DNA of 64,000 nt from Nocardia aobensis NBRC 100429 (GCF_000308375.1 NZ_BAFQ01000294.1:1-64000); one strand, 5' to 3'; positions 25,131-35,045 are shown, counted from the first letter of the stretch. Notes: generated by a model not told the origin, from the letters alone. Made by a program: numbers and translations.

Positions 25131-26704
25131 ACTCGATGAATCGTCGCGACCTGTTCCGGCTCATGGGCGGAGTGGGAATTGTGGCCGGGCTGGGGGCCGC
25201 AACCGGGTTCCGATTCGCCACCGGCCTACCTACCTTGGGTGCGCAGGAGACTTCCGATGCTCGTCTGCCGGAACCGTTCACGTTGCCGCTGATGAGACCG
25301 TCGGTGCTCACGCCCGAGCGGACCGACTCGACAACCGATTACTACCGCATCACACAGCGTCCGGGTTCAGCCACGATCCTGCCGGGGTATTCCACCCCGA
25401 TTTGGGGCTATAACGGAACTTTTCCCGGGCCGACGCTGATTTCGCGACGCAGCAGGCGAACAGTAGTGACTCATCGCAACGAACTTCCGGTTCCAACAGT
25501 CGTACATCTGCATGGGGGGCACGTGCCAACCATTTCCGATGGGTATCCGACCGATCTGCTGGTTCCGGTGGGTGCCGAGCAGGCGCCACACCCGATGTCG
25601 GGGGACATCGACCCGTCCGCTGGAATCGTAATAGGCGAGCGTGATTACGACTACCCGATGAGCCAGCCCGCAGCGACACTCTGGTACCACGACCATCGGA
25701 TGGACTACACCGGAGCGTCCGTCTGGAGAGGGCTGGCCGGTTTCCACTTGATCGTCGATGACGCCGAAAAAGATCTCCGGCTGCCTTCGGGAAGCCGGGA
25801 CATTCCCCTGATGATTACCGATCGGGCCTTCACGGCCGATGGCGGATTCAAATATCCGGCTCTGGATCCGGACATGCGGTCCAAGCCTGGTGTGACAGCC
25901 GAGTACATGCAGGGTGTACTCGGCGATGTGGTGCTGGTCAATGGCGTGCCGTGGCCTTTGCATCGTGTCGATGCAGCGCGCTACCGGTTGCGGATATTGA
26001 ACGCCTCCAATGCTCGGGTGTACCGGCTGCGAACAGACGTATCCCATGGACGGAAGGTTCCGTTCATCCAGATCGGGTCAGATGGCGGGCTCCTGGGGCG
26101 AGCGCAGACACTGGACACTTTGGACCTCGCCCCCGGTGAACGTTTCGATCTCGTCGTCGACTTCTCGGAGTGTGCGGTCGGCGACGAGGTAACCGTTCAC
26201 AACGACCTCGGCTCAGGCGGCGCGACACAAGTTATGCGATTCGTAGTAGAGCAAAAGGCTGAAGACGACACCGTTATTCCAGACGTTCTGACCTCGATCG
26301 ACAAGATAGATCCAGCCGCGGCCGTTCGCACACGTCAGTTCAGTTTCCGGCGGGGCGGGACGGGCTGGCTGATCAACGACAAACCCTACGTCCCTGAGAG
26401 GGTTGTGGCAGATCCCAGGGCGGGCGAGGTAGAGATCTGGCGGCTCGTGACGGCGCTGAACCACCCCATTCACCTACATCTCAATCAATTCCAAGTGCTC
26501 TCACGCAACGGCAAACCGCCGCGGGCCACCGATGCCGGCTGGAAGGATACCCTCGATCTTCGCGCCGCCGAGGTGGCGGAGATCGCGATCCGCTTCACCG
26601 ACTACCCGGGGCGGTATGTCATGCATTGTCACAATTTCGAGCATGAGGACATGGGGATGATGGCCACCTTCGACGTGCGGGATGCGCGGGATCCGGCCCG
26701 CTGA
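25127..26704 (+). CDS. Tat-exported multicopper oxidase, CotA-like
   Basis: A 525-residue multicopper oxidase. The N terminus carries a Tat signal (MNRRDLFRLMGG). Copper-binding motifs are in order: VVHLHGGHVP, TLWYHDHRMD, NHPIHLHLNQF and YVMHCHNFEHEDMGMM, giving one type 1 and a trinuclear centre with the axial Met. Length and motif spacing fit the CotA/phenoxazinone-synthase/bilirubin-oxidase group, enzymes that oxidise phenols or metals while reducing oxygen to water outside the cytosol. It is translationally coupled to the membrane protein upstream. The last 73 bases around its stop are duplicated at 37398-37470. Confidence 0.92.
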   Translation: MNSMNRRDLFRLMGGVGIVAGLGAATGFRFATGLPTLGAQETSDARLPEPFTLPLMRPSVLTPERTDSTTDYYRITQRPGSATILPGYSTPIWGYNGTFPGPTLISRRSRRTVVTHRNELPVPTVVHLHGGHVPTISDGYPTDLLVPVGAEQAPHPMSGDIDPSAGIVIGERDYDYPMSQPAATLWYHDHRMDYTGASVWRGLAGFHLIVDDAEKDLRLPSGSRDIPLMITDRAFTADGGFKYPALDPDMRSKPGVTAEYMQGVLGDVVLVNGVPWPLHRVDAARYRLRILNASNARVYRLRTDVSHGRKVPFIQIGSDGGLLGRAQTLDTLDLAPGERFDLVVDFSECAVGDEVTVHNDLGSGGATQVMRFVVEQKAEDDTVIPDVLTSIDKIDPAAAVRTRQFSFRRGGTGWLINDKPYVPERVVADPRAGEVEIWRLVTALNHPIHLHLNQFQVLSRNGKPPRATDAGWKDTLDLRAAEVAEIAIRFTDYPGRYVMHCHNFEHEDMGMMATFDVRDARDPAR

Positions 26705-26761
26705 CTCGATCACGGACGGCGTGCGTGTCCAGCCGGCAAGACGGCGGGCGCGAGCGGCGAT

Positions 26762-26813
26762 ATGTATCCGTCTATGGTCATATTATGGACAAATTTGCAA
26801 GATTTGGATACAA
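26762..26813. promoter_or_regulatory. Boxes upstream of the SDR pseudogene
   Basis: TTGGATACAA at 26804-26813 is an exact complement of the TTGTATCCAA box, and ATGTATCCGT at 26762-26771 is a weaker copy in the other orientation, 42 bases away, the same layout as at 20020-20071. From 26814 to 27134 no gene is supported. Confidence 0.55.
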
Positions 26814-27134
26814 TTTTGGAGTGGTTCATAGGGGAGCGGCGGAGCATCGATAACGGCGTGGTTGGTGGTGCTTTGCTCGCCTGTGATCCTCGGTTGGTTA
26901 CAACTGAATCTCTCGATGGTTGCGCTGCGTGGACTTGGTCCGTTCCGCGGCTCACGGCGTGATTTCGGCGCGGCCATATGGTGACCCTGTCTCGAATCGA
27001 TGCGCGCAATTTGGGGCCGCTGAAGAGAGAGTGGTCTGCAGGCGAGGGCCATTCGAATCCCTGCCACCTGGCAATGAGGCCGGGCTGGTCCCCAATGATG
27101 TGGTCCTGCAGTTAGTCCCGCGAAACAGGCGAGA

Positions 27135-27873
27135 ATGCTAATGTCGGACGGACCTTTGTTTGGGCTGGCGAGATCGCCGGGCCCACAGACCGCCGGGCTG
27201 ATCGCGGCCGTGGGCGGCACCACACACGCCTACGCGGTCGACGTCTCCGACGAGGCCGCGATGCGTGAGCGCGCAGCGACGGTGATCGAAGCGCACGGGA
27301 TGCCCGACATCCTGATCAACAACGTCGGCATCGGCCAGGTGGAGGACTTCTTCGAGACCTTGGCCGCCGAATTCGACCGAGTGCTGCGGTCAACCTGGGC
27401 GAGCCGTCAACGGCTGCCGCACCTTCGGCGAGGTGATGGCGCGGCGTGGCCTCGGCGCCACATCGTCAACCTGTCGAGTATGGCCGCCTGCAGTCCGCAG
27501 CAGGGCTTCAGCGTGTATCCGACGAGTAAGTCGGCCGTGTTTCATGTTCTCCGACTGCCTGGGCGCCGAACTGGCCGGCAAGAGGATCAAGGTGCATACG
27601 ATCTGCCCCGTAATCGTGCCTACAAATATCGTTGCCACCACCAAGCTCTCGGGCCTGACGGCCGACGACGAGGCGGCGAAGCACGCGAAATACAATGCGC
27701 TGTTCCGCAAGCGCAGCTACGGGCCGGAGAAGATTGCCGAGCGGATCGTGCGCGCGGTCGAACACTACCGCGACATCGTCCCGGCAACTCCCGAGGCGCA
27801 TCTGCAGTACCACTTCCGTCGTTTGGCACCGGCTTTGAACCGCTTCTTCGCGGCGCGGGTCAAGCTCACGTAA
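27135..27873 (+). pseudogene. Short-chain dehydrogenase with frameshifts and lost N terminus
   Basis: SDR sequence is spread over two frames. The first frame gives GGTTHAYAVDVSDEAAMRER, DILINNVGIGQVEDFFETL (the NNAG-like motif) and, after a scrambled patch near 27395-27450, HIVNLSSMAACSPQQGFSVY with the catalytic Tyr and Lys (YPTSKSAVFHVL). From about 27545 the sequence continues in another frame as DCLGAELAGKRIKVHTICPV to the stop at 27873. The glycine-rich cofactor loop is missing. At least three lesions make it non-functional. It resembles C-terminal SDR domains of actinobacterial oxidoreductases. Confidence 0.8.
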
Positions 27874-28534
27874 AGCGTGGGAGGGGGCCGGATGTGCCAG
27901 CGTCGCGCAAACAGTCTGCCTCGGCGCCGGTATCCGTGTACAGCTGGAGCGCGCTGTCCACTATTGCCGTTATGTAGCGATCGTCGATCGACAACCCGGC
28001 GAAGAGCCGCCGATACATCAATGGTCCGGCGAGCTGGTCGATAACCATCGTGATGTCCGTGTCGTTCCGCAGTTCGCCGCGACTTCTGGCGGACTCGAGA
28101 ATCGCCCGGAACCCTGCCGACCCTGAGCGGTACAGGGCTTCTTTGAGTTCCGCGAACGCGGGGTCGAAGGGAGCTCGTTCGAGCACCGCCCTCATGGTCC
28201 GTTCGCTCACTGGGTCGTCGAGCAGTTCACGTAGGCCGTTCAACTCGCTGTTCAGGTCGGCCCGCGTCTCGCCCGTCGGCGGAGTCCGTGCGCGGGTCAT
28301 CCGCTGCTCGGTTGCGTCGTGCACCAATGCTGCGACATCTGGCCAGTGGCGGTAAAGGGTTGTTCTCCCCACGCCGCTTCGGGCGGCGACAGCGGCATGA
28401 GTGACGCCGGTCAACCCGTCCTCGGCAATCAGCTCACGAACAGCTGCCAGTGCTGCTCGGCGGCTACGAATGACCCGTGGGTCCGGACCTCTAGTCAGTG
28501 CGGCCCGAGTCGTCCAAGGCTGAGCTTCGTTCAC
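27866..28534 (-). CDS. TetR family transcriptional regulator
   Basis: A 222-residue TetR protein: RSRRAALAAVRELIAEDGLT and AAVAARSGVGRTTLYRHWPD form the DNA-binding domain, followed by a helical domain of TetR_C type. GTG 28534 with AAGGAG six bases before it is preferred to the longer frame from 28657. It faces a luciferase-like monooxygenase gene at 28711 and probably controls it. Its stop overlaps the end of the SDR pseudogene. Confidence 0.9.
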   Translation of the reverse strand: MNEAQPWTTRAALTRGPDPRVIRSRRAALAAVRELIAEDGLTGVTHAAVAARSGVGRTTLYRHWPDVAALVHDATEQRMTRARTPPTGETRADLNSELNGLRELLDDPVSERTMRAVLERAPFDPAFAELKEALYRSGSAGFRAILESARSRGELRNDTDITMVIDQLAGPLMYRRLFAGLSIDDRYITAIVDSALQLYTDTGAEADCLRDAGTSGPLPRFT

Positions 28535-28710
28535 CGAAATCTCCTTCGCCCACGAACTGGATTGGCGTTGTGGAACATCTTGCACCAAAGAACGGTTTGG
28601 TACATACTGTTCTATATCTGTAGGACAGAGTGTTCCGTAGAGGCTGGTTGTCGGCATCCGCTGTGCGGTCGGCTGCTTCGTTCGGGCCCATTTCCGCTAG
28701 GAGGACATCG

Positions 28711-29946
28711 TTGAAGACACTGCTCATGAGCACGGCGGCCATTCCGGTCACGCTGGCAGAGCGTCGGTCGCGACGACCGGTCGCTCGTGACGTCGAGTTG
28801 TACCAAGGCATGCTGCATAGCTACGAGGAAACCGTACGGTTGGCCGACGAACTGGGGTTCGAGGGTATCGGTAGTACAGAGCATCATCTGCAGACCGAAG
28901 GCGGGGAGTCGATGCCGAATCCGCTCATGCTGTATACGAAGTTGGCGGCTTCCACCTCAAGAATCAAGTTCATGCCAATGTCCGTCGTGGTCACCTCGCA
29001 CGACCCGATCAGGGTGGCCGAGGACCTGGCGCTATTTACACACATGTTCCCGGGGCGCTTGGCCGGTGTTCAATTCGCACGTGGTTATCAGACCCGCTGG
29101 ATGCAGACCCTCACGCAGTCGGACAACATCGTCGCTCTCAACCCGGCATCCGACCAGCGCAATCGGGCAAAATTCGACGAATATCTCGCGATTGTCGAAA
29201 AGGCTTGGTCCGAGGATTCATTCAACCATCGTGGCGACTACTATCAGGCCCCGTTTCCGGCGGAGGGGATCGCCGATTGGGCGCTGGCTGATTGGACACG
29301 CGCTTACGGAGGGCTTGGCGAAGTCGACGAAAACGGTACGGTCCACGAGATCGGTGTCGTACCGAAGCCGTTCGAACGCCCACGGATCTTCATCCCGAAC
29401 ACCTTCTCGCCGCAAACGGCGATCGATTCCGCGAAACATGGGCGCACTCTTGTCTTCGCGGCAGGAAACCGCGAGCGGGCACGCCAGACGGCGGAGCTTT
29501 ACCGCGATACCGCGAACGAGGCAGGCCGGAGGCTGGGTCTCGGGCAGAATTTCGGCATGTTGGTAAAAATCGCGTTCGGGGACACCTATGAGGAAGCTTT
29601 CGACTATGCGGCGCGTACTTATGGATTCTGGTATCAGAACTTCTTCCAGAAATTCAGATTCACCGAGGTATTCCGCACCGCTGCCGACGATCCGACTCGT
29701 CCCTTCGATCTCGGGGACGAACGGGCGTTGACGCAGCGAATGATCGACAGTGGCCACCTGTTATGCGGTACCGCCGAGCAGGTTCTTGACCAGATCGCGG
29801 AGGTTGCGACCGTCTACGGCGGCGGAAAACTGGATTGGCTGATCTATGAGACCTGGGGCCAGTCGCTGCCGGACGACGAGCGCGCGGAATCGCATCGCTA
29901 CCAGCTCAGCACGTATGCCGACCAGATCATGCCGGCGTTCAGTTGA
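28711..29946 (+). CDS. Luciferase-like (LLM class) flavin-dependent monooxygenase
   Basis: A 411-residue TIM-barrel flavoenzyme: DELGFEGIGSTEHHLQTEGG, KLAASTSRIKFMPMSVVVTSHDPIRVAEDLA and MFPGRLAGVQFARGY are LLM-class signatures, with the C-terminal LLCGTAEQVLDQIAEV block typical of alkanal monooxygenase-like proteins. It would use FMNH2 or F420H2 and oxygen on an organic substrate. The start is TTG 28711, with AGGAGG six bases upstream. The divergent TetR is the likely regulator. Confidence 0.88.
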   Translation: MKTLLMSTAAIPVTLAERRSRRPVARDVELYQGMLHSYEETVRLADELGFEGIGSTEHHLQTEGGESMPNPLMLYTKLAASTSRIKFMPMSVVVTSHDPIRVAEDLALFTHMFPGRLAGVQFARGYQTRWMQTLTQSDNIVALNPASDQRNRAKFDEYLAIVEKAWSEDSFNHRGDYYQAPFPAEGIADWALADWTRAYGGLGEVDENGTVHEIGVVPKPFERPRIFIPNTFSPQTAIDSAKHGRTLVFAAGNRERARQTAELYRDTANEAGRRLGLGQNFGMLVKIAFGDTYEEAFDYAARTYGFWYQNFFQKFRFTEVFRTAADDPTRPFDLGDERALTQRMIDSGHLLCGTAEQVLDQIAEVATVYGGGKLDWLIYETWGQSLPDDERAESHRYQLSTYADQIMPAFS

Positions 29947-30124
29947 ACAACCATCGTCGGCCGGGTGGATGCGATTCCACTCGGCCGGTGCAGTGGCCGG
30001 CCGGGCCCACGGCCTTGACCTGGGTTCGAAGAAACCGCCCGCGATTGCTTCTCTGCGTCGGTGCCGGTGCGATTCCGTTTCCGCTCGCGAGGATACGTTG
30101 CGAATATGGAAAGGAGCACCTCTC

Positions 30125-30775
30125 ATGGGCAGTCCGAACGTCATGATGATGATTGTGGTTCACAACGCGTTTCGCCGTGATTTGACCCGCATGCAGGCCG
30201 CGGCGGCCGAAGCGGATGACCGAGCTACGCGTGCCGCCCTGCGGAAAACCTGGACGACATTCAGCCGGTATCTGAGCGTCCATCATCTCGCCGAGGACGA
30301 GATGCTCTGGCCTCCACTGCAAGCCAAACTGAGCGAGGGGGTTGCCGAGGAGACGCTCCTGGTGGAAATGGCACACGAACATGCCCAGCTCGATCCGTTG
30401 ATGAAGGAGATAGATGAGGCGTTGGCTCATGGCTCGGCCTCCCGCCTGATTCGACTGTTTGAAGATCTCGGTACCGTGTTGACGGGCCACCTCGACCATG
30501 AAGAGTCCGCCGCGCTGCCTTTGGTGCAGCAGAAGCTGAGCGTCGCCGAGTGGAAGAGCTTCACAAATGATCAGCGCAGACGGGTAGGCCTGCGCAGCGC
30601 GGGCACCTTCTTCCCCTGGTTGCTCGACGGTACGCCACCCCAAGTTCGAGACCGAGTACTAGGCATCATCCCACCACCGCTTCGGGTGGTTTATCGGACG
30701 GTTTGGGAGCCCCGCTATCGTCGCCGGTCCCCATGGGTAAGCGAGCAATCGTCAGGTCGGCCTGCTGCCAGGTGA
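30125..30775 (+). CDS. Hemerythrin HHE domain protein
   Basis: A 216-residue protein whose first 145 residues form a hemerythrin-like four-helix bundle. Candidate iron ligands are in order: VHNAFRRD, VHHLAEDEMLW, AHEHAQLDPL and HLDHEESAALPL. Such proteins bind a di-iron centre and sense or carry oxygen, NO or iron. A C-terminal extension (FFPWLLDGTPPQVRDRVLGI) is common in actinobacterial members. AAGGAG lies nine bases before ATG 30125. Confidence 0.88.
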   Translation: MGSPNVMMMIVVHNAFRRDLTRMQAAAAEADDRATRAALRKTWTTFSRYLSVHHLAEDEMLWPPLQAKLSEGVAEETLLVEMAHEHAQLDPLMKEIDEALAHGSASRLIRLFEDLGTVLTGHLDHEESAALPLVQQKLSVAEWKSFTNDQRRRVGLRSAGTFFPWLLDGTPPQVRDRVLGIIPPPLRVVYRTVWEPRYRRRSPWVSEQSSGRPAAR

Positions 30776-31221
30776 CCACCGCAGCGGCCCACGGTGTGGA
30801 CGAGTTCGTTGATGGCAACTCTAGGAAACTCTAGCCGCGGTGCCGGTGCACGGCCATTTCGTGGTGGAATCGACTGCGATGGAATCGTTGTTGTCGCCGC
30901 AGGTGGCGAGCAGGCTCGTCACCGTCACCACGCCCAGCGCCACCACAATCACCGGCAGCGAGGCGGCAGTCGAGATCTCCGGCACCCGTCCCAGCAGCCG
31001 TGTGCTGAGTGCCGCACCAGCTTGACGCCGATGAACCGGCAACCCGTAGGCCAGATCCGCCAGCCGGACCAGGACTGCCTGCAGAACGAAATACAGTGCG
31101 CGGCACCGAACCGATCACGACGACGAGATCAGCGCCATTACCGCCGCGACCACCGGCCCGCCTCGCGCACGGCCAACTTCGAGCGCCTAACAGGTTCTGT
31201 CTGGTGGCGTCGGGTTCGGTT
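30776..31221. other. Transition into mobile-element region; possible membrane protein fragment
   Basis: On the reverse strand, 31100 to 30821, a stretch reads ALYFVLQAVLVRLADLAYGL and later ISTAASLPVIVVALGVVTVTS, two membrane segments with good codon use but no proper start; a stop precedes it. It may be a truncated membrane gene. Nothing else is recognisable before the IS5 fragment. Confidence 0.3.
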
Positions 31222-31462
31222 GCAGTGAAGTATGTTTCGTTGTGGCGGCACCGTGGATCGTGGATGACGAGTTGTGGACGGTAATCGAGCCGGCTACTGC
31301 CGGTGAAACCGGCCGGGACACCGGGAGCAGCGCAGATGGACTCCCGTCTGGTGTCGCAGGGAATCTTGTTCGTCCTGATCACCGGGGTCGGGTGGGAAGA
31401 CCTGCCCCAGGAACCCGGGTTCGGGTACTGGATGACGTGTTGGCGCCGGTTGCGGGACCGGC
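31222..31462 (+). mobile_element. IS5-family transposase, N-terminal remnant
   Basis: The start of an IS5-type transposase is readable in two frames: VAAPWIVDDELWTVIEP, then after a frameshift KPAGTPGAAQMDSRLVSQGI, LFVLITGVGWEDLPQEPGFG and MTCWRRLRDRQ. It stops abruptly at about 31462, where recombinase sequence begins. A second, inverted piece of the same family is at 37023-37391 and a C-terminal piece at 43455-43651. Confidence 0.75.
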
Positions 31463-31940
31463 AAGGAGGAGGCGATCAACGGGCACCGCGCCTTCATCGC
31501 CCGCCGACGCAAAATGCCCTCGAGCGAGGAATACCGTATCCCGACCGATGCCGAATGGGACGAGTTCCTCGGCCACTTCGAATGCCGCAAGGTCGCGCTG
31601 GGCGAATGCGGCCGGGCATACGGCACGAGTTGCCTAGCACGAGCACAGCTGCATCCGATGCCCGCTGCCGCGAACCGGCCCGACCCAACGCGACCGCCTC
31701 GAGCAGATCCGAGACAACCTCAGCGACAGGATCACTGAGGCCGAACGCGAAGGCTGGCTGGGTGAGGCCGAAGGCCTGCGGGTCAGCCTCGCCGCAGCTG
31801 CGGACAAGCTGGCTCAGCTCGACAATCGTGCCCGCCAAGCGGCGACCGTCTTCTTGGACACCCCGGCCTTCCCCGAAGTCGTCAGCAGGACGCTCACCGC
31901 CGGCATGCTGCCAGCTCCAGCCCGAAGTGGCGGACCGGCA
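31463..31940 (+). pseudogene. C-terminal remnant of a tyrosine-type site-specific recombinase
   Basis: From the IS5 junction the sequence reads EEAINGHRAFIARRRKMPSS, SEEYRIPTDAEWDEFLGHF and RKVALGECGRAYGTSC in one frame, then, after a shift near 31640, LEQIRDNLSDRITEAEREGW and GEAEGLRVSLAAAADKLAQL. This combination is the C-terminal accessory region (AYGTPC, HEHxCIRCP) of a family of actinobacterial integrases related to the Tn554-type recombinases. The catalytic domain is absent. Confidence 0.6.
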
Positions 31941-32050
31941 TGAGCATGGGCGGAACGGTGGTGATTCTCTACCTGAAGTCTCGAACAGAAGGTGCTGTGC
32001 CACCGTTGTCACCGACCACCGAGCGTCGTCCAATTCACCGATCCCACTGC

Positions 32051-32300
32051 CGGGCCATAGACGAGACACGAACCGTGCCACGCCCTCTCCCGCGGTGACA
32101 TGCACATGAAGGTGCCGATTGTGCTGCTCATCGCCGAGCGTGGTCAGAACCTGGCAACCACCATGCTCATCGGCGACATCGCCCGCGACCTCCTGCACGA
32201 CCTGCAGCAGTTGAGCACCCAGCCCCGGCTCCAACTCCAACAGCGACCGAGCATGCCGCTTGGGGACCACGATCACATGATCGGTTCCGAACCCGCGACG
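32051..32300 (-). pseudogene. HIT-family protein fragment
   Basis: On the reverse strand the sequence reads TDHVIVVPKRHARSLLELEP and later EQHNRHLHVHVTAGEG, where HLHVH fits the histidine triad of HIT nucleotide hydrolases/transferases. The usual N-terminal half (with CxxC and DxxP) is missing, and the frame then runs on through unrelated sequence. It is a truncated gene stranded among mobile elements. Confidence 0.5.
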
Positions 32301-32358
32301 GGGCGGCTGTGACCTTCGGTGATGGATGGCCGAGATTCTGCGGCGATAGTTGGCCGGT

Positions 32359-32970
32359 CTACGCGGCGCCGTTGCGCAGGTAGTTGTGGACGGTTTCGCG
32401 GCTGACGCCGAATTCGTTGGCCGGCAGGGATTTCGGTTCGCCGGCCGCGGCGCGGGCGCGAAGCTGGTCGGCCTGCTCGGGGTTGAGGGCGGGTTTGCGG
32501 CCGGTGTAGACGCCGCCGGTCTTCGCCGCGGCGATCCCTTCGCGTTGACGTTCGAGGATGAGTGCGCGTTCGAACTCGGCGAAGGCGCCCATCACGCTCA
32601 GCAGCAGGTTCGCCATGGGTGAGTCCTCGCCGGTGAAAGTCAGGATCTCCTTGACGAATTCGACTCGTACGCCTTTGCCGGTGAGGATGCGCACGAGCCG
32701 GTGTAGGTCGTCGAGGTTGCGGGCGAGGCGGTCCATGGAGTGAACGATGACAGTGTCGCCGTCGCGGACGAAGGCGATCATCTCGTCGAGTTTGGGGCGG
32801 GTGGTGTCCTTGCCGGAGGCCTTGTCGGTGAAGGTGCGTTAAACGTCGATCCCGTCGAGCTGGCGGACGGTGTTCTGATCGACCGTGCTGACCCGGATAT
32901 AGCCGACCGCATGATGTGCGCCTTTAGCGACCTGATTTGTTAGGTTGAACTCTAAGAACTCACCTGACAT
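32359..32970 (-). pseudogene. Serine recombinase (resolvase/invertase) with an in-frame stop
   Basis: A complete resolvase is present in one frame except for a TAA at 32841-32839. Before it: AVGYIRVSTVDQNTVRQLDG with the catalytic serine in VST. After it: RTFTDKASGKDTTRPKLDEM, VHSMDRLARNLDDLHRLV, MGAFAEFERALILERQREGI and a C-terminal helix-turn-helix SLPANEFGVSRETVHNYL. The stop falls where relatives have Asp or Glu, so a single GAA/GAG-type change would explain it. Active serine recombinases of this type resolve or invert transposon DNA. Confidence 0.82.
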
Positions 32971-33133
32971 GTGTCGAGAAATTCGAAACTTGACCCTATT
33001 TTGACGCTGTTCGCCCTCGGTCACGGTTGTGGTGTTGGGGTCTACCCCAAATGTACGTGGCATACCGACTGATCCACGAAAGGATGGCTGCAGGTGTGAA
33101 CGTACCGTGCCGCGCGGAGAGCGGGCTGGAGGA

Positions 33134-33328
33134 ATGGACACCGAGAACCTGCGCCTGGCCATCCTCCGTCGTGTCGTTGCCGAACTGCGCGACGTGGCCG
33201 AAAACCTGCGTGCCGAGCGCGCCCGCATCGCCGACGCCCCGGGCGACACCGACTGGCCCGACCGAATAGTGACCGACCTCCCCGGCAGGTCATCAAGAGC
33301 TGGCTTGTCATCCTGCTGGAGGTGTTGA
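33134..33328 (+). CDS. Small hypothetical protein, possibly truncated
   Basis: A 64-codon frame (MDTENLRLAILRRVVAELRD, VAENLRAERARIAD) with a charged amphipathic helix, GGAGG just before the ATG and good codon use. Its end is unrelated in style (PGRSSRAGLSSCW) and overlaps the ISAs1 remnant on the other strand, suggesting truncation by insertion. Confidence 0.3.
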   Translation: MDTENLRLAILRRVVAELRDVAENLRAERARIADAPGDTDWPDRIVTDLPGRSSRAGLSSCWRC

Positions 33329-33540
33329 TGCGCGACTGCTTGCGTCGGTGGCCCATTCCTTGATCGCGGCGAACGATCGCGCACGGTCGCAGTGGTTGCC
33401 AGCGCCAGCAAGCAGGATTCCGGCCAACCGTAACCGGCGCAGTCGGCGCTTCCGCGAATCGGGCACCCACACCATCGGCATGTCCTGGGTCGCACTCTTG
33501 CTCCACGACTTCGCTGAGTCCTGGGTTGAAGGCCTGTCGG
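33308..33540 (-). mobile_element. ISAs1-family transposase, N-terminal remnant
   Basis: The reverse strand reads MPMVWVPDSRKRRLRRLRLA, GILLAG and, after a shift, ARSFAAIKEWATDASSRAST before a stop at 33308. The order PDxRKRRG-R-LAGILL, then ARSFAAI-EWA is the hallmark N-terminal region of ISAs1-type transposases. The rest of the element is missing. Confidence 0.55.
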
Positions 33541-33600
33541 TTCGGTCTGTGGTCGGTCTGTGGCGTTACCCGCGCTACTCTGTACACAGACTTAAAGAAG

Positions 33601-33684
33601 ATGTATACATACTATCTAGAAATGTATTCTGAACGATGTGAAGTTACCCCAACGGATGTGCCCGCGGGCACAGAATGGATACAT
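33601..33684. promoter_or_regulatory. GTATAC/GGATAC boxes upstream of the SAP-like gene
   Basis: ATGTATACAT, a perfect palindrome at 33601-33610, and ATGGATACAT at 33675-33684 are variants of the repeated box. The second sits directly before the likely start codon of the secreted protein gene. Confidence 0.4.
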
Positions 33685-33693
33685 AAGGTGCGC

Positions 33694-34113
33694 ATGCATA
33701 CTCAGGCTGTCAGGTTGGCCCTCGCCGCGTCGGCGATCGTTGCTGGATCAATAGCTGTGGCCGGACCGGCGAATGCGGTCGCGACCCCAGCCGAGGCATG
33801 CGGCAGCAATTACCACGAAATCGATCACCACGACATCCCCGGCGCACGCATCCACCTGCTCTACAACGGGTCCGTTGACTGCGTAGTCACGACGCAGAAC
33901 AGCCCCGGCACTGCAGTCAACATGTACGCTCAAATCGCGAAGCAGAACGCGGACGGAAACTTCACCGACTACAACACTGACGAGGGCAAATTCGCTTACT
34001 ACGCTGGCCCGGTGCGGGTGACCGCTCCCGGCGTCTGCATCGACTGGGGAGGCATGATGACATCCGGCGGGGTAGCTTACGTCTGGTTCTCAGGCGCCTC
34101 ACACTGCCGCTGA
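33694..34113 (+). CDS. Secreted protein resembling Streptomyces spore-associated protein
   Basis: About 139 residues: a signal peptide (MHTQAVRLALAASAIVAGSI, ending near ANAVA) and a mature domain with CGSNYHEIDHHDIPGARIHL, YNGSVDCVVTTQNSPG and GPVRVTAPGVCIDWGGMM. Four cysteines and the order of these blocks match the spore-associated protein A (SAP) family of Streptomyces as I recall it. The start is ATG 33694 or GTG 33688; neither has a strong ribosome site. It is intact although surrounded by decayed mobile elements. Confidence 0.7.
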   Translation: MHTQAVRLALAASAIVAGSIAVAGPANAVATPAEACGSNYHEIDHHDIPGARIHLLYNGSVDCVVTTQNSPGTAVNMYAQIAKQNADGNFTDYNTDEGKFAYYAGPVRVTAPGVCIDWGGMMTSGGVAYVWFSGASHCR

Positions 34114-34341
34114 CCGCGCAAAGCCGAGGACTGTGTGCGCGAGCGCATCACCGCTATCCACGCCCGCGCACCCGGCCACATCGACCCGGCCGCGGTCTCC
34201 GCCATGGATTCGCACCTCGTGGGCGGCGATCATCAACTCCCACCTAGATTCACGCAACGATTCCTGACGGCTCGCTTCACCACGTGGCTTACCTCGCTCG
34301 TTCGGGGCGTGTCGGTATCGTCATCCGCCGATACTGTCGCG

Positions 34342-35045
34342 GTGACCGACAGCGCGGGGAGTGAGGCGGCGGGGCTGGACGGGTTGTCGGCATCGCAGCG
34401 ACAGCAGGCGATGACACGGTTCACGGTGCTGCGCCCCTACCTCGAGGCTGGCATCCCACTCGCTCAGGCCGCGACGGCGGCCGAGGTGCCGGTCCGCACG
34501 GCGCGCCGATGGCTGGCCGCCTATCGTCGTGACGGCCTGCCTGGGTTAGTGCGCAAACCCGCACCGGCAAGGGGCAGCGGCAGCTTCCTGAGCAGATGGT
34601 GCAGTTGATCGAGGGTCTGGCGCTGCGGCGCCCGGCACCGAGCGCCGCGACGATCCATCGCCAGATTCTGGATATCGCTGCCGGGCAGGGCTGGCCCACA
34701 CCGTCTTACAGCACGGTCTACGACATCGTCGCGGCCATCGATCCGGCGTTGCGGATGTTGGCGATCGACGGTGACAAACGGTATCGGGGCTGACCATGAT
34801 TGAGGACGACCACTCCCATTGCCATCGCAGGGTATGCGGTCAACCTCGGGGCTCCCTCGGCGTTGAACACCGCACTGGCTCTGCGGCAAGCGATCTGGCG
34901 TAAAGCCCATCCTGATTGGCACGTGTGCGGTACTCCCGATGTCCTCTATACCGACCACGGCAGCGACTTCACCTCCCACCACCTCGAACAGTCCTCGCCG
35001 ACCTCAAGGTCAGGCCGGTGTTCTCGCTGCGTATGGGCGAACAAC
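34342..35045 (+). pseudogene. Integrase-core (IS481/Mu-like) transposase, decayed
   Basis: Three frames carry parts of one transposase: a helix-turn-helix N terminus (LSASQRQQAMTRFTVLRPYL, AEVPVRTARRWLAAYRRDGL), a middle piece (RRPAPSAATIHRQILDIAAG, PSYSTVYDIVAAIDPAL) and an integrase-core piece (AGYAVNLGAPSALNTALALR, DVLYTDHGSDFTSHHLEQ). The catalytic Asp of TDHGSDFT is present, but the segment with the first Asp is deleted near 34795 and the end is lost. It is a dead element. Confidence 0.78.

Noticed and set aside
33042..33587. Reverse frame of 181 codons
   Set aside because: It mixes parts of the ISAs1 remnant in a wrong frame with unrelated sequence; not a gene.
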